Shown piece by piece: positions 37,436 to 47,112 of a stretch of 63,540 bases of DNA. A model generated the notes under the pieces. The model searched no databases and was not told the DNA's origin. It saw only the letters and a program-made list of their open reading frames with translations. The stretch covers positions 113,627-177,166 of the forward strand of contig NZ_JAHZAA010000003.1 in the NCBI RefSeq assembly GCF_019424165.1. The letters run 5' to 3'. This stretch comes from Desulfovibrio sp. GTDB lineage: Bacteria > Desulfobacterota > Desulfovibrionia > Desulfovibrionales > Desulfovibrionaceae. Positions within the stretch are counted from its first letter, which is position 1. Every line of letters begins with the position of its first letter. A program made the position numbers and the translations under genes.

Positions 37436-37924
37436 ATGCCGACTTATGTCGATCCGTCCAAATGTGACGGCTGCAAGGGTGGCGAAAAGACGGCTTGCAT
37501 GTACATTTGCCCCAACGACCTCATGATCCTCGATCCCGAGGAAATGAAGGCCTACAACCAGGAACCCGACGCCTGCTGGGAATGCTATTCCTGCGTGAAG
37601 ATCTGCCCCCAGGGCGCCATCACGGCCCGCCCCTACGCTGACTTCGCTCCCATGGGCGGAACCTGTATCCCCATGCGGTCGGCAGATTCCATCATGTGGA
37701 CGGTTCAGTTTCGTAACGGCAATGTAAAGCGTTTCAAGTTCCCCATTCGCACCACTCCGGAAGGTTCCATCAAGCCTTTTGAAGGTTTCCCCGAAGGCGG
37801 CAACATCGAAGACGAACTTCTGTTTACCGAACAGGCCTTGGTTGCTCCCAAGGAAGCTCTCGGCAAGAAGTTTGAAATGCTGGAAGCCGAAAAGGTTCTT
37901 ACTTGCATGGAACACGGCCGTTAG
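37436..37924 (+). CDS. aprB: Adenylylsulfate reductase beta subunit
   Basis: The 162-residue iron-sulfur subunit of APS reductase passes electrons to the flavin in AprA during reduction of adenylyl sulfate to sulfite and AMP in the cytoplasm. Two [4Fe-4S] sites are visible: C10, C13, C21, C25 and C47, C50, C53, C57. The C-terminal tail (from about 100) wraps AprA in known structures. The start is ATG 37436 with GGAGG seven bases upstream. aprA follows after 37 bases. Codon use is strongly biased, as expected for one of the most abundant enzymes of a sulfate reducer. Confidence 0.97.
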   Translation: MPTYVDPSKCDGCKGGEKTACMYICPNDLMILDPEEMKAYNQEPDACWECYSCVKICPQGAITARPYADFAPMGGTCIPMRSADSIMWTVQFRNGNVKRFKFPIRTTPEGSIKPFEGFPEGGNIEDELLFTEQALVAPKEALGKKFEMLEAEKVLTCMEHGR

Positions 37925-37961
37925 GTCTTTGCAACCGCTAGTGCGATAAGGAGATACCATT

Positions 37962-39950
37962 ATGCCTATGATTCCCGTAAAGGAAGCGATAAAGGGCGTA
38001 GCCATTGCCGAACCCGAAGTTAAAGAACATGCGGTTGACCTGCTCATCGTGGGCGGCGGCATGGGGTCCTGCGGCACCGCTTTTGAAGCCGTCCGCTGGG
38101 GCGAAAAGCACGGTCTGAAAATTCTGCTTTGCGACAAGGCTTCCCTCGAGCGCTCCGGCGCCGTGGCCCAGGGCCTTTCCGCCATTAACACCTATCTGGG
38201 TGAAAACAGCGCCGACGACTACGTGCGCATGGTCCGCACCGACCTTATGGGCCTCGTGCGCGAAGACCTTATCTTCGACTGCGGCCGCCACGTTGACGAC
38301 TCCGTGCATCTGTTTGAAGACTGGGGTCTGCCCTGCTGGATCAAGGGCGAAGACGGCCACAACATGAACGGCGCCGCCGCCAAGGCCGCCGGCAAGAGCC
38401 TGCGCAAGGGCGACGCCCCCGTGCGTTCCGGCCGCTGGCAGATCATGATCAACGGTGAATCCTACAAGTGCATCGTGGCCGAAGCTGCCAAGAATGCCCT
38501 GGGTGAAGACCGCATCATGGAGCGCATCTTTATCGTAAAGCTGCTGCTCGACAAAAATACCCCCAATCGCATCGCCGGCGCCGTGGGCTTTAACCTGCGC
38601 GCCAACGAAGTGCACATCTTCAAAGCCAACACCATCATGGTGGCCGCCGGCGGCGCGGTGAACGTGTACCGCCCCCGCTCCACCGGTGAAGGCATGGGTC
38701 GCGCCTGGTATCCCGTATGGAATGCCGGTTCCACCTACACCATGTGTGCCCAGGTCGGCGCTGAAATGACCATGATGGAAAACCGCTTCGTACCCGCCCG
38801 CTTCAAGGACGGTTACGGCCCCGTGGGCGCGTGGTTCCTGCTCTTCAAGGCCAAAGCCACCAACAGCAAGGGCGAAGACTACTGCGTGACCAACCGTGCC
38901 ATGCTGAAGCCCTACGAAGACCGCGGCTACGCCAAGGGCCATGTCATTCCGACCTGCCTGCGTAACCACATGATGCTTCGCGAAATGCGCGAAGGCCGTG
39001 GCCCCATCTACATGGACACCAAGACCGCCCTGCAGACCACCTTCGCCACGTTGAACGAAGAACAGCAGAAGGAACTTGAGTCCGAAGCCTGGGAAGACTT
39101 CCTCGACATGTGCGTTGGTCAGGCCAACCTGTGGGCCTGCACCAATACCGCCCCTGAAGAGCGCGGTTCCGAAATCATGCCCACCGAACCCTATCTGCTC
39201 GGTTCCCACTCCGGGTGCTGCGGCATCTGGGTGTCCGGTCCCGACGAAGAATGGGTGCCTGAAGACTATAAGGTGCGTGCGGGCAACGGCAAGGTCTACA
39301 ACCGCATGACCACCGTTGAAGGCCTGTTCACCTGCGCCGACGGCGTGGGCGCTTCCGGTCACAAGTTCTCTTCCGGTTCGCATGCTGAAGGCCGTATCGC
39401 CGGCAAGCAGATGGTGCGCTGGTGCCTTGACCACAAGGACTTCAAGCCCGAGTTCAAGGAAACCGCCGATGAACTGAAGAAGCTCATCTACCGTCCGTAC
39501 TACAACTTCATGGCCGGCAAGGACGCCTCCACCGACCCTGTGGTGAACCCCAACTACATCACGCCCAAGAACTTCATGATGCGTCTTGTGAAGTGCACCG
39601 ACGAATACGGCGGCGGCGTGAGCACCTACTACACCACCTCCAAGGCTCTGCTCGACACGGGCTTCAACCTGCTTGCCATGATGGAAGAAGACTCCCTCAA
39701 GCTGGCCTCCCGTGACCTGCACGAACTGCTGCGCTGCTGGGAAAACTACCATCGCCTGTGGACGGTGCGCCTGCACATGCAGCACATCTCCTTCCGCGAA
39801 GAATCCCGTTATCCCGGCTTCTACTATCGCGCGGACTTCATGGCCCTGGACGACACCAAGTGGAAGTGCTTCGTGAACTCCAAGTACGATCCCGCCACCG
39901 GCGAGACCAAGATATTCAAGAAGCCCTACTACCAGATCATCCCCGACTAG
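37962..39950 (+). CDS. aprA: Adenylylsulfate reductase alpha subunit
   Basis: The 662-residue catalytic flavoprotein reduces adenylyl sulfate to sulfite and AMP, the second step of dissimilatory sulfate reduction. The Rossmann FAD motif VGGGMGSCGTAFEA begins near residue 30. It belongs to the fumarate reductase/succinate dehydrogenase flavoprotein family. Further family landmarks are SGAVAQGLSAINTYLG and GSHSGCCGIWV. AAGGAG lies about 7 bases before the ATG. It forms an operon with aprB. A 380-base gap with a hairpin separates it from qmoA, so the two units may have separate promoters. Confidence 0.98.
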   Translation: MPMIPVKEAIKGVAIAEPEVKEHAVDLLIVGGGMGSCGTAFEAVRWGEKHGLKILLCDKASLERSGAVAQGLSAINTYLGENSADDYVRMVRTDLMGLVREDLIFDCGRHVDDSVHLFEDWGLPCWIKGEDGHNMNGAAAKAAGKSLRKGDAPVRSGRWQIMINGESYKCIVAEAAKNALGEDRIMERIFIVKLLLDKNTPNRIAGAVGFNLRANEVHIFKANTIMVAAGGAVNVYRPRSTGEGMGRAWYPVWNAGSTYTMCAQVGAEMTMMENRFVPARFKDGYGPVGAWFLLFKAKATNSKGEDYCVTNRAMLKPYEDRGYAKGHVIPTCLRNHMMLREMREGRGPIYMDTKTALQTTFATLNEEQQKELESEAWEDFLDMCVGQANLWACTNTAPEERGSEIMPTEPYLLGSHSGCCGIWVSGPDEEWVPEDYKVRAGNGKVYNRMTTVEGLFTCADGVGASGHKFSSGSHAEGRIAGKQMVRWCLDHKDFKPEFKETADELKKLIYRPYYNFMAGKDASTDPVVNPNYITPKNFMMRLVKCTDEYGGGVSTYYTTSKALLDTGFNLLAMMEEDSLKLASRDLHELLRCWENYHRLWTVRLHMQHISFREESRYPGFYYRADFMALDDTKWKCFVNSKYDPATGETKIFKKPYYQIIPD

Positions 39951-39971
39951 TCGGCGGCATGTAGCACAAAA

Positions 39972-39997
39972 GGGGCGGCCGCAAGGCCGCCCCCCTT
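39972..39997 (+). terminator. Hairpin after aprA
   Basis: A perfect 9-bp GC stem (39972-39980 with 39985-39993) with a GCAA tetraloop follows aprA by 22 bases. Its tail has only CCTT, so termination may be partial, which would allow some read-through to qmoABC. Confidence 0.55.
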
Positions 39998-40331
39998 GGC
40001 TGTACGCTCTGCTACGGCCAGCGGGTGCAACTGGCGAAAGGGCGCGAAATGCGCCTTGCCCGCCGCGCAGATGCTCAGCATGCGGTTTGTATGTCCCCGT
40101 CAGGCGGTTCGCCGCCGCCGGAAAAACTGCCGGCTATGATGGTGAGGCAAAGTCTTAGGGCAACCGGGTACGGTTCCGGGCCGCCACATTCGGAAACTGT
40201 GGCCGGCCGTCGGCAGTTGGCGCGAGCCGATGCCCGTAAGGTTTGGCCGGATGCGGCCACTCCTTTTTTCCGCGGCGAGGGGCGTTGTCACTTCTTCAGC
40301 CGCTATGCAACAACGCAGGAGGATATCCAGG
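39998..40331 (+). other. Spacer between aprA and qmoA
   Basis: This 334-base stretch holds no ORF that I would defend and no clear sigma-70 promoter. A promoter for qmoABC is expected here on general grounds. Confidence 0.4.
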
Positions 40332-41567
40332 ATGTCCAATGCCATTCTCGTCGTGGGCGGCGGCTTTGCAGGCCTTACAGCCGCCATTGAAGCGGCGGAA
40401 CTGGGTCACGACGTCTATATCGTCGAAAAGTCGCCCTGGCTTGGGGGCCGCGTGGCTCAGCTCAATAAATATTTTCCCAAACTCTGTCCCCCCTCCTGCG
40501 GCTTGGAAATCCAGTTCCAGCGCATCAGGAAAAATCCGCGTGTGAAGTTCTTTACCCAGGCCGAAGTTGTGGGCTTCAGCGGGGTCAAGGGCGATTATAC
40601 CGTCAAGGTGCGCATCGAGCCGCGCCACACGGCGCCCCATAACGTGGATTTCAGCCTGCTGGCCTCCAGCCTTGACGGCGAAAGCCCCAGCGAATTCGAC
40701 TTTGGGCTTTCAAAGCGCAAAGCCTTGTACAAGGCCATGCCTTTTGCCTTCCCCAGCCGCTACACCCTGGATAAACAGACTCTTTCCAAGGCCGACAAGG
40801 CCCGTGTGGCAGGTAACCAGTTTCTGGATGTGACCGAAGCCCCCCGCGAGATCGAGCTGGGCGTGGGCGCCGTGGTCATTGCCACGGGCTGGAAGCCTTA
40901 TGATGTCACCCGCCTGAGCAACCTTGGCGCTGGCAACGTGAAAAACTGCATTTCCAACATGCAGATGGAGCGTCTCGCCTCGCCCTGTGGGCCCACTGGC
41001 GGGCGCATCACGCGCCCCACGGACGGACGCAGGCCACACCGCGTTGCCTTTGTGCAGTGTGCCGGTTCGCGCGACCAGAACCATCTGAACTACTGTTCAT
41101 ACATCTGCTGTATGGCCACGCTCAAGCAGTGCCAGTACATTGCCGAGCAGAATCCCGATACGCAGATCACCGTGTATTATATTGATATGCGCGCTCCTGG
41201 TCGCTACGTGAAGGTGCTTGAAAAGGTCAAGGCCATGCCCAACGTGCATTTTGTCAAGGGCAAGGTCGCCGATGTGGTGCAGGCCGAGGGCGACAAGGTG
41301 CGCCTGACGGCAGAAGACGCCGTAAGCGGCGAAAAGCTCACCCTTGATTATGACCTTGTGGTGCTGGCCACGGGCATGCAGCCCTCTTTGGCCGGCGAAG
41401 ACGCGCCTCTGCCTCTGCCTCTTGATGAAGAAGGCTTTGTGGCGGGCGGCGAGGAAGCCGGTATATTTGCCGCCGGTTGCGCGCGCATGCCTCTGGATGT
41501 GATGCGCTCGGCTCAGTCCGGTACAGCCGCCGCCCTGAAGGCGGTACAAACGGTGAAAGGGAGGTAG
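40332..41567 (+). CDS. qmoA: Quinone-interacting oxidoreductase subunit QmoA
   Basis: A 411-residue FAD-binding subunit of the membrane-bound QmoABC complex, related to the HdrA part of heterodisulfide reductase. The dinucleotide motif is VVGGGFAGLTAAIEAAE (7-23). A Cys-containing segment CPPSCGLE and CSYICCMATL occur where HdrA proteins bind iron-sulfur or contact partners. The complex delivers electrons from menaquinol toward APS reductase. AGGAGG lies nine bases before the ATG. qmoB starts five bases after the stop, so the genes are translated together. Confidence 0.96.
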   Translation: MSNAILVVGGGFAGLTAAIEAAELGHDVYIVEKSPWLGGRVAQLNKYFPKLCPPSCGLEIQFQRIRKNPRVKFFTQAEVVGFSGVKGDYTVKVRIEPRHTAPHNVDFSLLASSLDGESPSEFDFGLSKRKALYKAMPFAFPSRYTLDKQTLSKADKARVAGNQFLDVTEAPREIELGVGAVVIATGWKPYDVTRLSNLGAGNVKNCISNMQMERLASPCGPTGGRITRPTDGRRPHRVAFVQCAGSRDQNHLNYCSYICCMATLKQCQYIAEQNPDTQITVYYIDMRAPGRYVKVLEKVKAMPNVHFVKGKVADVVQAEGDKVRLTAEDAVSGEKLTLDYDLVVLATGMQPSLAGEDAPLPLPLDEEGFVAGGEEAGIFAAGCARMPLDVMRSAQSGTAAALKAVQTVKGR

Positions 41568-41572
41568 GCGGC

Positions 41573-43843
41573 ATGTCCGGTAAGATTGGCGTCTATTTTG
41601 ACCAGCAGAACATTGGCGGCGGCCTTGATATCGAGGCGCTTGCCGCGCAGACCTCGGCAAAGTGGGGCGATCTCACTGCCGTGGTCAAGGTGGTTCCCGT
41701 GCTGGCATTGGCCGTGGATGAAATTCGGGCCGATATCGAGGCCCAGGGGCTGGACGGCGTGCTGCTGTGCGGCGCTTCCCCTCGTGTGGACGGCGAACTG
41801 TACCGTCTGCCCGTGCAGGTGGAACATGTGAACCTGCGTGAGCAGTGCGTGCAGGCCTACAAGAATCCGGACAGAACGCCCGTTGATTCTGCCAGCGCAC
41901 CCGAACTGCTGACGCTCATGGCCCGCGATTACGTGAATATGGGCGTGGTAAAATTGCAGAAGAGCGAAGCCCCCGAAGCCGCTTCGGTAACGGGCGTGCA
42001 GCGCATTCTGGTGATCGGCGGCGGCTGGACCGGCCTTACGGCGGCTCTGGAAGCTGCGGCCACGGGGTATGAGGTGGTGCTGGTAGAAAAAGCCGACAGG
42101 CTCGGCGGCGCTGCCAACAACATTCCCATGGCCTCTCCCCTGGTTTCGCCCTGGACGGACAAGCAGCCCACAAACCTCGTGGCCAAGGTCAGTGAGGTTA
42201 CGGGCAGTCCCAAAATCAAGGTCCACATGAATTCCCGCATGGAAAAGCTGGAAGGTCAGCCCGGCGAATTCAAGGCCGTGATTGCCACGGCTTCCGGCCC
42301 TGTGGAAGTGGAAGTGGGCGCGGTGGTGCTGGCTACGGGCTGGGTTGCCCTTGACCAGAAATACCTGGCTCCCATGGGTCTTGGCAAAAGCCCCATGGTG
42401 GTTGATGCGGCCACGTTCGGCAAAATGCTGGTGGCCGACCAGGTAAAGGCCAACCGCATTGCTTTTGTGCTCGATACCACCATGGCTGAGCAGGCCGTGG
42501 CCCAGGCTGCCGAAGAAAGCGCGGCCGCCGGAGATGAAAAGCCCGCCGCGGCTGCGGCTTCCGACACTGAGGCAGGCGAAGCGGTTTTTGTGAAAGAAGA
42601 CCTCGAAAGCCTGCGTCACCTGTCCTACTCCAACGCTGTCAACAGTGTGGGTATGCTGCGCCTTGCCAATACGGTCTGTGAAAAGACCAATGATGCCTGT
42701 CAGGCCTTTATCCTGTACAAGGACATGACCGTTCCCGGCATTCTGGAACGCTTCTACAAGAAAATGCAGGAGCGCCTGGGCGTCATGATGACAAAGGCCG
42801 ATGTGACCGACATCCGCGAAGCGGGCGGCCACATGGTTGTGGAGTGCAAAAACACCCTGCTCGGCATGGACTTTGACCTTGATGTGGACATGGTTGTTCT
42901 GCCTACGGGCCTTGTGCCCACCACGGCCAAAGACGTGACCATCCATTTTGACTACCGCCAGGGACCGGATTTTCCGGACTTGCAGTTGTTTGACGGCTTT
43001 GCCGACTCAAACTACATCTGTTTCCCCTACGAAACGCGCCGCACCGGTGTGTACGCGGCGGGCTGCGTGCGTCAGCCCCTTACTATGGACGCCTGCGAAG
43101 AAGACGCCAAGGGCGCGGTGCTCAAGGCTGTGCAGTGCGTTGAGGCATCCAGCCACGGCGTGTCTGTGCATCCGCGTTCGGGGGATCTTTCCTACCCCCT
43201 GTTCAATATGGTGCGCTGCACCCAGTGCAAACGCTGCACTGAAGAATGCCCCTTCGGCGCTCTGGACGACGACGAAAAGGGAACGCCCAGGCTCAATCCC
43301 ACGCGCTGCCGCCGTTGCGGCACCTGTTTCGGCGCGTGCCCCGAGCGCGTCATCTCCTTCGCCAACTATAATATTGACCAGATCGGCTCCATGATCCGTG
43401 AAGTGCAGGTGCCCAAGGACTTCAAGAAGGAGGGCCCCCGCGTGCTCATTCTGGCCTGCGAAAACGACGCCTATCCTGCCCTTGATATGGCCGGTGAGCG
43501 CCACAAGCCCTGGAGCCCCTATTGCCGCATCATTCCCGTGCGCTGCCTTGGCTCGGTCAACGCCATATGGGTGTCTGACGCCATGAGCAAGGGCTATGAC
43601 GGCGTGATGCTGCTGGGCTGCAAGTATGGCGATGACTACCAGTGCCACTTTGTGAAGGGTTCGGAAATTTGCGCCAAGCGCAAGGAAAATATCGCCGAGA
43701 CGCTTAACCGTCTGGGCGTTGAACCTGAGCGTGTGGAACTGCTTGAAGTGGCCATTGACGAATACGACAAGGTTCCCGCCATAATTGACGGCTTTGTGGA
43801 TCGCATCGTGGCCATGGGCCCCAACCCGTTCAAGGGCATGTAG
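41573..43843 (+). CDS. qmoB: Quinone-interacting oxidoreductase subunit QmoB
   Basis: A 756-residue flavoprotein. An N-terminal region (1-130) precedes an FAD fold (GGGWTGLTAALEAA near 145), with two ferredoxin-type [4Fe-4S] sites near 547-590 (CTQCKRCTEECP and CRRCGTCFGACP). A C-terminal MvhD/FrhD-like domain (about 620-756) is the electron-transfer module also found with methyl-viologen hydrogenases. This HdrA-plus-MvhD design suggests electron branching or delivery to more than one partner. GGGAGG lies upstream of the ATG. An Ala/Glu-rich insert (about 300-345) interrupts the FAD domain. Confidence 0.96.
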   Translation: MSGKIGVYFDQQNIGGGLDIEALAAQTSAKWGDLTAVVKVVPVLALAVDEIRADIEAQGLDGVLLCGASPRVDGELYRLPVQVEHVNLREQCVQAYKNPDRTPVDSASAPELLTLMARDYVNMGVVKLQKSEAPEAASVTGVQRILVIGGGWTGLTAALEAAATGYEVVLVEKADRLGGAANNIPMASPLVSPWTDKQPTNLVAKVSEVTGSPKIKVHMNSRMEKLEGQPGEFKAVIATASGPVEVEVGAVVLATGWVALDQKYLAPMGLGKSPMVVDAATFGKMLVADQVKANRIAFVLDTTMAEQAVAQAAEESAAAGDEKPAAAAASDTEAGEAVFVKEDLESLRHLSYSNAVNSVGMLRLANTVCEKTNDACQAFILYKDMTVPGILERFYKKMQERLGVMMTKADVTDIREAGGHMVVECKNTLLGMDFDLDVDMVVLPTGLVPTTAKDVTIHFDYRQGPDFPDLQLFDGFADSNYICFPYETRRTGVYAAGCVRQPLTMDACEEDAKGAVLKAVQCVEASSHGVSVHPRSGDLSYPLFNMVRCTQCKRCTEECPFGALDDDEKGTPRLNPTRCRRCGTCFGACPERVISFANYNIDQIGSMIREVQVPKDFKKEGPRVLILACENDAYPALDMAGERHKPWSPYCRIIPVRCLGSVNAIWVSDAMSKGYDGVMLLGCKYGDDYQCHFVKGSEICAKRKENIAETLNRLGVEPERVELLEVAIDEYDKVPAIIDGFVDRIVAMGPNPFKGM

Positions 43844-43856
43844 GAGGAAGGCAGCA

Positions 43857-45038
43857 ATGGCACAAATTACCATCAAACCTGATCTGGAGTTTGTCAGGGC
43901 GCTGGAAGAGGCGGGGGGTGAATCCCTCAAGAAATGTTACCAGTGCGCCACATGCTCGGTGGCATGCCCACTGTCTCCTGCCAATGCGCCCTATCCGCGC
44001 AAGGAAATGGTGTGGGCCTCCTGGGGCCTCAAGGACAAACTGCGTGGAGATATCGACCTGTGGCTTTGCCACAATTGCGGCAACTGCTCTGACCTTTGCC
44101 CGCGCGGCGCCAAGCCCGCCGACCTTATGGGTGCGGCGCGCAACGTCATTTACAAGGACCTGACCGAACCCACGGTGGTGGGCAAGTGGATGAGCAAGCC
44201 CTCGGGCCTGCCCATTCTCTTCGGCATTCCTGCTGTCATATGGCTTGTGGTATGGTGGATCCGCGCCGGATTCAACGGCGGCCAGTGGTTCCCCCGCGCT
44301 GCCGACGGCCGCATTGTATTCGGCCAGATATTCTACGGCGACTACACCATCGACCCCATCTTCATACTGACGTTCTTTGGTGCGTTGTTCATTCTGGCGC
44401 GCGGCGTCATGAAGCTGTGGGCGCTCTTCAGGCCTGAAGGCACAACGACCGTCATCGGCAAAACAAAATGCTGGATATGGCACTTGTGGGACGTGCTGTG
44501 GGATGAAATCATCACGCACCGCAAGTTTGACGACTGCGAAGACGGCCCCGCCACGGGCAAGGATACCCCCAGCCGCAAGTACGGACACTTTCTGCTGGTG
44601 TGGAGCTTTGCCATCCTGGCCTGCGTAACCGCCATAGTGGCTTTCGCCCACTGGGGCGGCAAGGTGATACCCATCATACACTTTGAAACGCCCATGCCGT
44701 TGACCTTCCCGGTGAAAATTCTTGCCAACATCGGCGCGCTCATGCTGCTGCTGGGTCTGGGTTTTCTTACGGTGCGCCGTCTGCGCCTGAACCCCAAGTT
44801 CCAGGGATCCAACTGGTACGACTGGTACCTGCTGGGCATCATCTGGCTGGTGGCGGTTACCGGTGTGCTGTCGCAGTGCTTCCGCCTGGCGGACACCATT
44901 GTGCCTGCATTCCTGGTGTACTACCTGCACCTGGTTTTTGTGTGGATGCTCTTTGCCTATCTGCCCTGGTCCAAGCTCGGACACTTTGTCTACCGCACGG
45001 CGGCCCTGCTGTACGCCCGCATGTACGGCAGAAGCTAG
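43857..45038 (+). CDS. qmoC: Quinone-interacting oxidoreductase subunit QmoC
   Basis: A 393-residue subunit that combines an HdrC-like soluble part with a membrane cytochrome b. Two [4Fe-4S] sites are C27, C30, C33, C37 and C71, C74, C77, C81. After residue 115 come several hydrophobic helices resembling the gamma subunit of nitrate reductase/HdrE, with His suited to haem b. It is the membrane anchor that takes electrons from menaquinol. AGGAGG lies eight bases before the ATG. The next gene of the cluster follows after about 108 bases. Confidence 0.96.
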   Translation: MAQITIKPDLEFVRALEEAGGESLKKCYQCATCSVACPLSPANAPYPRKEMVWASWGLKDKLRGDIDLWLCHNCGNCSDLCPRGAKPADLMGAARNVIYKDLTEPTVVGKWMSKPSGLPILFGIPAVIWLVVWWIRAGFNGGQWFPRAADGRIVFGQIFYGDYTIDPIFILTFFGALFILARGVMKLWALFRPEGTTTVIGKTKCWIWHLWDVLWDEIITHRKFDDCEDGPATGKDTPSRKYGHFLLVWSFAILACVTAIVAFAHWGGKVIPIIHFETPMPLTFPVKILANIGALMLLLGLGFLTVRRLRLNPKFQGSNWYDWYLLGIIWLVAVTGVLSQCFRLADTIVPAFLVYYLHLVFVWMLFAYLPWSKLGHFVYRTAALLYARMYGRS

Positions 45039-45146
45039 TTGGCGCGGCGCTCCCGGCGGCCGGTCCCCGGGAGCGCCGACAGAGTGTGCACTGTTGGCAT
45101 TAAGGTTTTTTTGAATAAAATTACGATCTCCGAGGAGGAGGCCGCC

Positions 45147-45872
45147 ATGTCCGATACATCTCGCAAAGTTTTTCCTGTGGAGTCCGTGCTTGCCCTCGTT
45201 GTGGGTAAGGAAGGCGTGGACGTAAAGGAAATTGCCGGTTTTGTGGCCGGGCGTACCATCGTCTGTGATACCTGCGCCAGGGCCGTTGGCCCCTTTGCCG
45301 CCACCTGGCTGGCTCACTGCTACCCCAAGTTTGCGGAACTGGAATGGAAAGAAGGGCAGTCCTGGGACGCTTTTGTGAATAACGGCAAAAGCCTGCTTGG
45401 TGATAATGTTTCTCTGCCCGCCATGGACGGGCATACCAAGGCTATGGTTGACCATATAGTTGATTACCTTGGTGAAACATACGACAGTCTGGCCGCGCAG
45501 ACCGCGGCTGCCACCGCCCTTGAAGAGCGCGTGCGCGTTCTCGAGCCTGCCGAAGCCCGCGCCGAGGCCCTGTCCAAAAAAGTGGATGAGCTGGAAGCCA
45601 AGATCAAGGCCATGAATGCTGATATGGGCGGCCTGCGCCGTCAGGTGGCCGAATTCCAGGGCAAGGTTGCCATCAATCATGACGACCTGCTTGTGAATAT
45701 CAAAGACGCCATCAAGGACGGACTCAAGGGCATGGTTATGGCTGGCGGCGCTGGAGCCGCTCTTGCCGCTTCCGGCGACGAGGCCGTTGCTGAAGCCATG
45801 GACGAAAGCGCCGTGCCTGACGATTTCGGCTTTGGTGCTTCCGGCGCCAACTCCGACGGCTTCGGTTTCTAA
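45147..45872 (+). CDS. Conserved sixth protein of the apr-qmo cluster, function unknown
   Basis: A 241-residue soluble protein with no membrane segment or signal. A CxxC pair (C40, C43) in IVCDTCARAVGPF sits in the first third. Residues about 115-175 are strongly predicted to be coiled-coil by eye (heptad-like Leu/Ala/Glu pattern). The C-terminal end is Gly/Asp/Phe-rich. A protein of this type follows qmoABC in Desulfovibrio, and removal of it together with qmoABC was studied in D. vulgaris. Its own role is unresolved. A GAGGAGGAGG ribosome site lies about 7 bases before the ATG. A strong terminator ends the unit about 190 bases later. Confidence 0.85.
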   Translation: MSDTSRKVFPVESVLALVVGKEGVDVKEIAGFVAGRTIVCDTCARAVGPFAATWLAHCYPKFAELEWKEGQSWDAFVNNGKSLLGDNVSLPAMDGHTKAMVDHIVDYLGETYDSLAAQTAAATALEERVRVLEPAEARAEALSKKVDELEAKIKAMNADMGGLRRQVAEFQGKVAINHDDLLVNIKDAIKDGLKGMVMAGGAGAALAASGDEAVAEAMDESAVPDDFGFGASGANSDGFGF

Positions 45873-46058
45873 AGCCGCTGTCTGCGGTTTTTATAAAAGA
45901 CCGCAGCCGGATGGTGAAGCTCCGCCGGTATGCCGGGCCTTTCCCCTGCCGCAAGGTGGTTGAAAAACAGGCGCTAGCGCCGCCCCGACAAACCCGGATG
46001 CGCCGCCGTCAGGCAGGCTCAACGTGAATATGCTCTGAGCCGCAGTGAACAATATCTG

Positions 46059-46095
46059 AAAAATCCCGCCTCTCAACCGAGGGGCGGGATTTTTT
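46059..46095 (+). terminator. Strong terminator ending the apr-qmo region
   Basis: A stem of 11 bp with one G-T pair (46064-46074 with 46079-46089) is followed by six T. Flanking A residues extend the helix. From 46096 to 46378 I see no gene. Confidence 0.85.
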
Positions 46096-46378
46096 GAACT
46101 GTCACTGTTTGGACTGCCCCCCAGTGCCTCCGTGGGGCGCCTGTGCGGCGGGCATTTGCCAAAGAGGCACAAGCGTCGTGCCTGTTTACCGGCCCGGCCG
46201 GACAGGGCGCGCCGAAGCCGGCCTTGTCTGTTTCGCGCACATTAGCTTTGAAAAAAACTACATGCGCAAACGCTGCACGAGAGTGAAGCGCGTTGTAACA
46301 CGGTGTGGATTTTGCCGAAGAGTGCATTTCGGCAGAATAACAACTTTGAGATGTGAAGTGTTTTAACGCTATTCTGCT

Positions 46379-46825
46379 CTACCCCAGGCGTTTTTCAAAG
46401 AAAACACGTTTAAAGCCATCTTCAAGGCAACGGCCGGTTTCCGTATAGCCCAGGCGGGGGTAGATGGAGAGATTGGCAGTCATTTTTTCGTTGGTGTACA
46501 GGCGTACCGTACTGAGACCCAGGCGTCGGGCTTCATTCTCGCAGAAGGCAATGAGCGCCTTGCCCATGCCCCGGCCGGCGGCTTCGGGCAGCACGGCCAC
46601 GCTTTCCAGCAGCATGTGGTTGCCCTGGGGGTAGAAAACAATATAGCCCTGTACCGCGTTATCTTCTCCCAGACAGACGTGCGTCAGCCCGGCCGCGATC
46701 TGCGCGGCGAAATCGGCCGCCATAGGGGCTGGCTCACGGCCCATGAGCGGGATATAGCCCTCATAGGCCAGGCGGGCGCATTGCCGTATGGCGGTTTCGT
46801 CCTGTGGCGCAGCGGCTCTTATCAT
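46379..46825 (-). CDS. GNAT family N-acetyltransferase
   Basis: A 148-residue acetyltransferase. The acetyl-CoA binding segment (motif A) reads VAVLPEAAGRGMGKALI near 77-93, and the last strands (YPRLGYTETGR) match motif B. Such proteins acetylate amines, proteins or small molecules. The substrate is unknown. It is the last gene of a minus-strand group ygiQ-slyX-GNAT, 42 bases after slyX. Confidence 0.85.
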   Translation of the reverse strand: MIRAAAPQDETAIRQCARLAYEGYIPLMGREPAPMAADFAAQIAAGLTHVCLGEDNAVQGYIVFYPQGNHMLLESVAVLPEAAGRGMGKALIAFCENEARRLGLSTVRLYTNEKMTANLSIYPRLGYTETGRCLEDGFKRVFFEKRLG

Positions 46826-46867
46826 GCTTTCTTCTGGTGCGGCTTGCTGTGCTTCTGCCAGCAGCGC

Positions 46868-47095
46868 CTACCAGCGCTCCGGCATAAAATGGGGCGGCAA
46901 TGTATTTTCCGGCTGTTGGGTCAGCTTGTCCCGCAGGGCGCGGATAACAAGGCGGGCGTCGGCCAGCTCCCTTTCCACTGCATCAAGCTGCGTCTGCTGC
47001 GCCGTGAGGGCGGCATCCAGTTTTTCGATGCGTTCTTCCTGAAAAAATGTCAGCTCTTCCAGCCGGGTGAGCCTGTCTTCGAGCATGTTGGGCAT
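46868..47095 (-). CDS. slyX: SlyX family protein
   Basis: A 75-residue coiled-coil protein: LEDRLTRLEELTFFQEERIEKL and later heptads give a leucine-rich helix, and the tail ends in Pro-rich PPHFMPERW. This is the usual SlyX form. The biological role of SlyX is not known. AGGAG lies about 6 bases before the ATG. It starts 17 bases after the ygiQ stop. Confidence 0.85.
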   Translation of the reverse strand: MPNMLEDRLTRLEELTFFQEERIEKLDAALTAQQTQLDAVERELADARLVIRALRDKLTQQPENTLPPHFMPERW

Positions 47096-47112
47096 GACTG
47101 TTCTCCTGTGCT

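Noticed and set aside
37938..39785. Long minus-strand open frame opposite aprA
   Set aside because: The translation is Gly/His/Val-rich shadow sequence with no family. AprA on the other strand is certain.
43830..45680. 616-codon minus-strand frame opposite qmoC and the sixth gene
   Set aside because: It spans two real genes and the spacer, with no motif and no start signal.
46094..46366. 90-codon Cys-rich plus-strand ORF after the apr-qmo terminator
   Set aside because: The start lies inside the terminator tail, there is no ribosome site, and the Cys are irregularly spaced.
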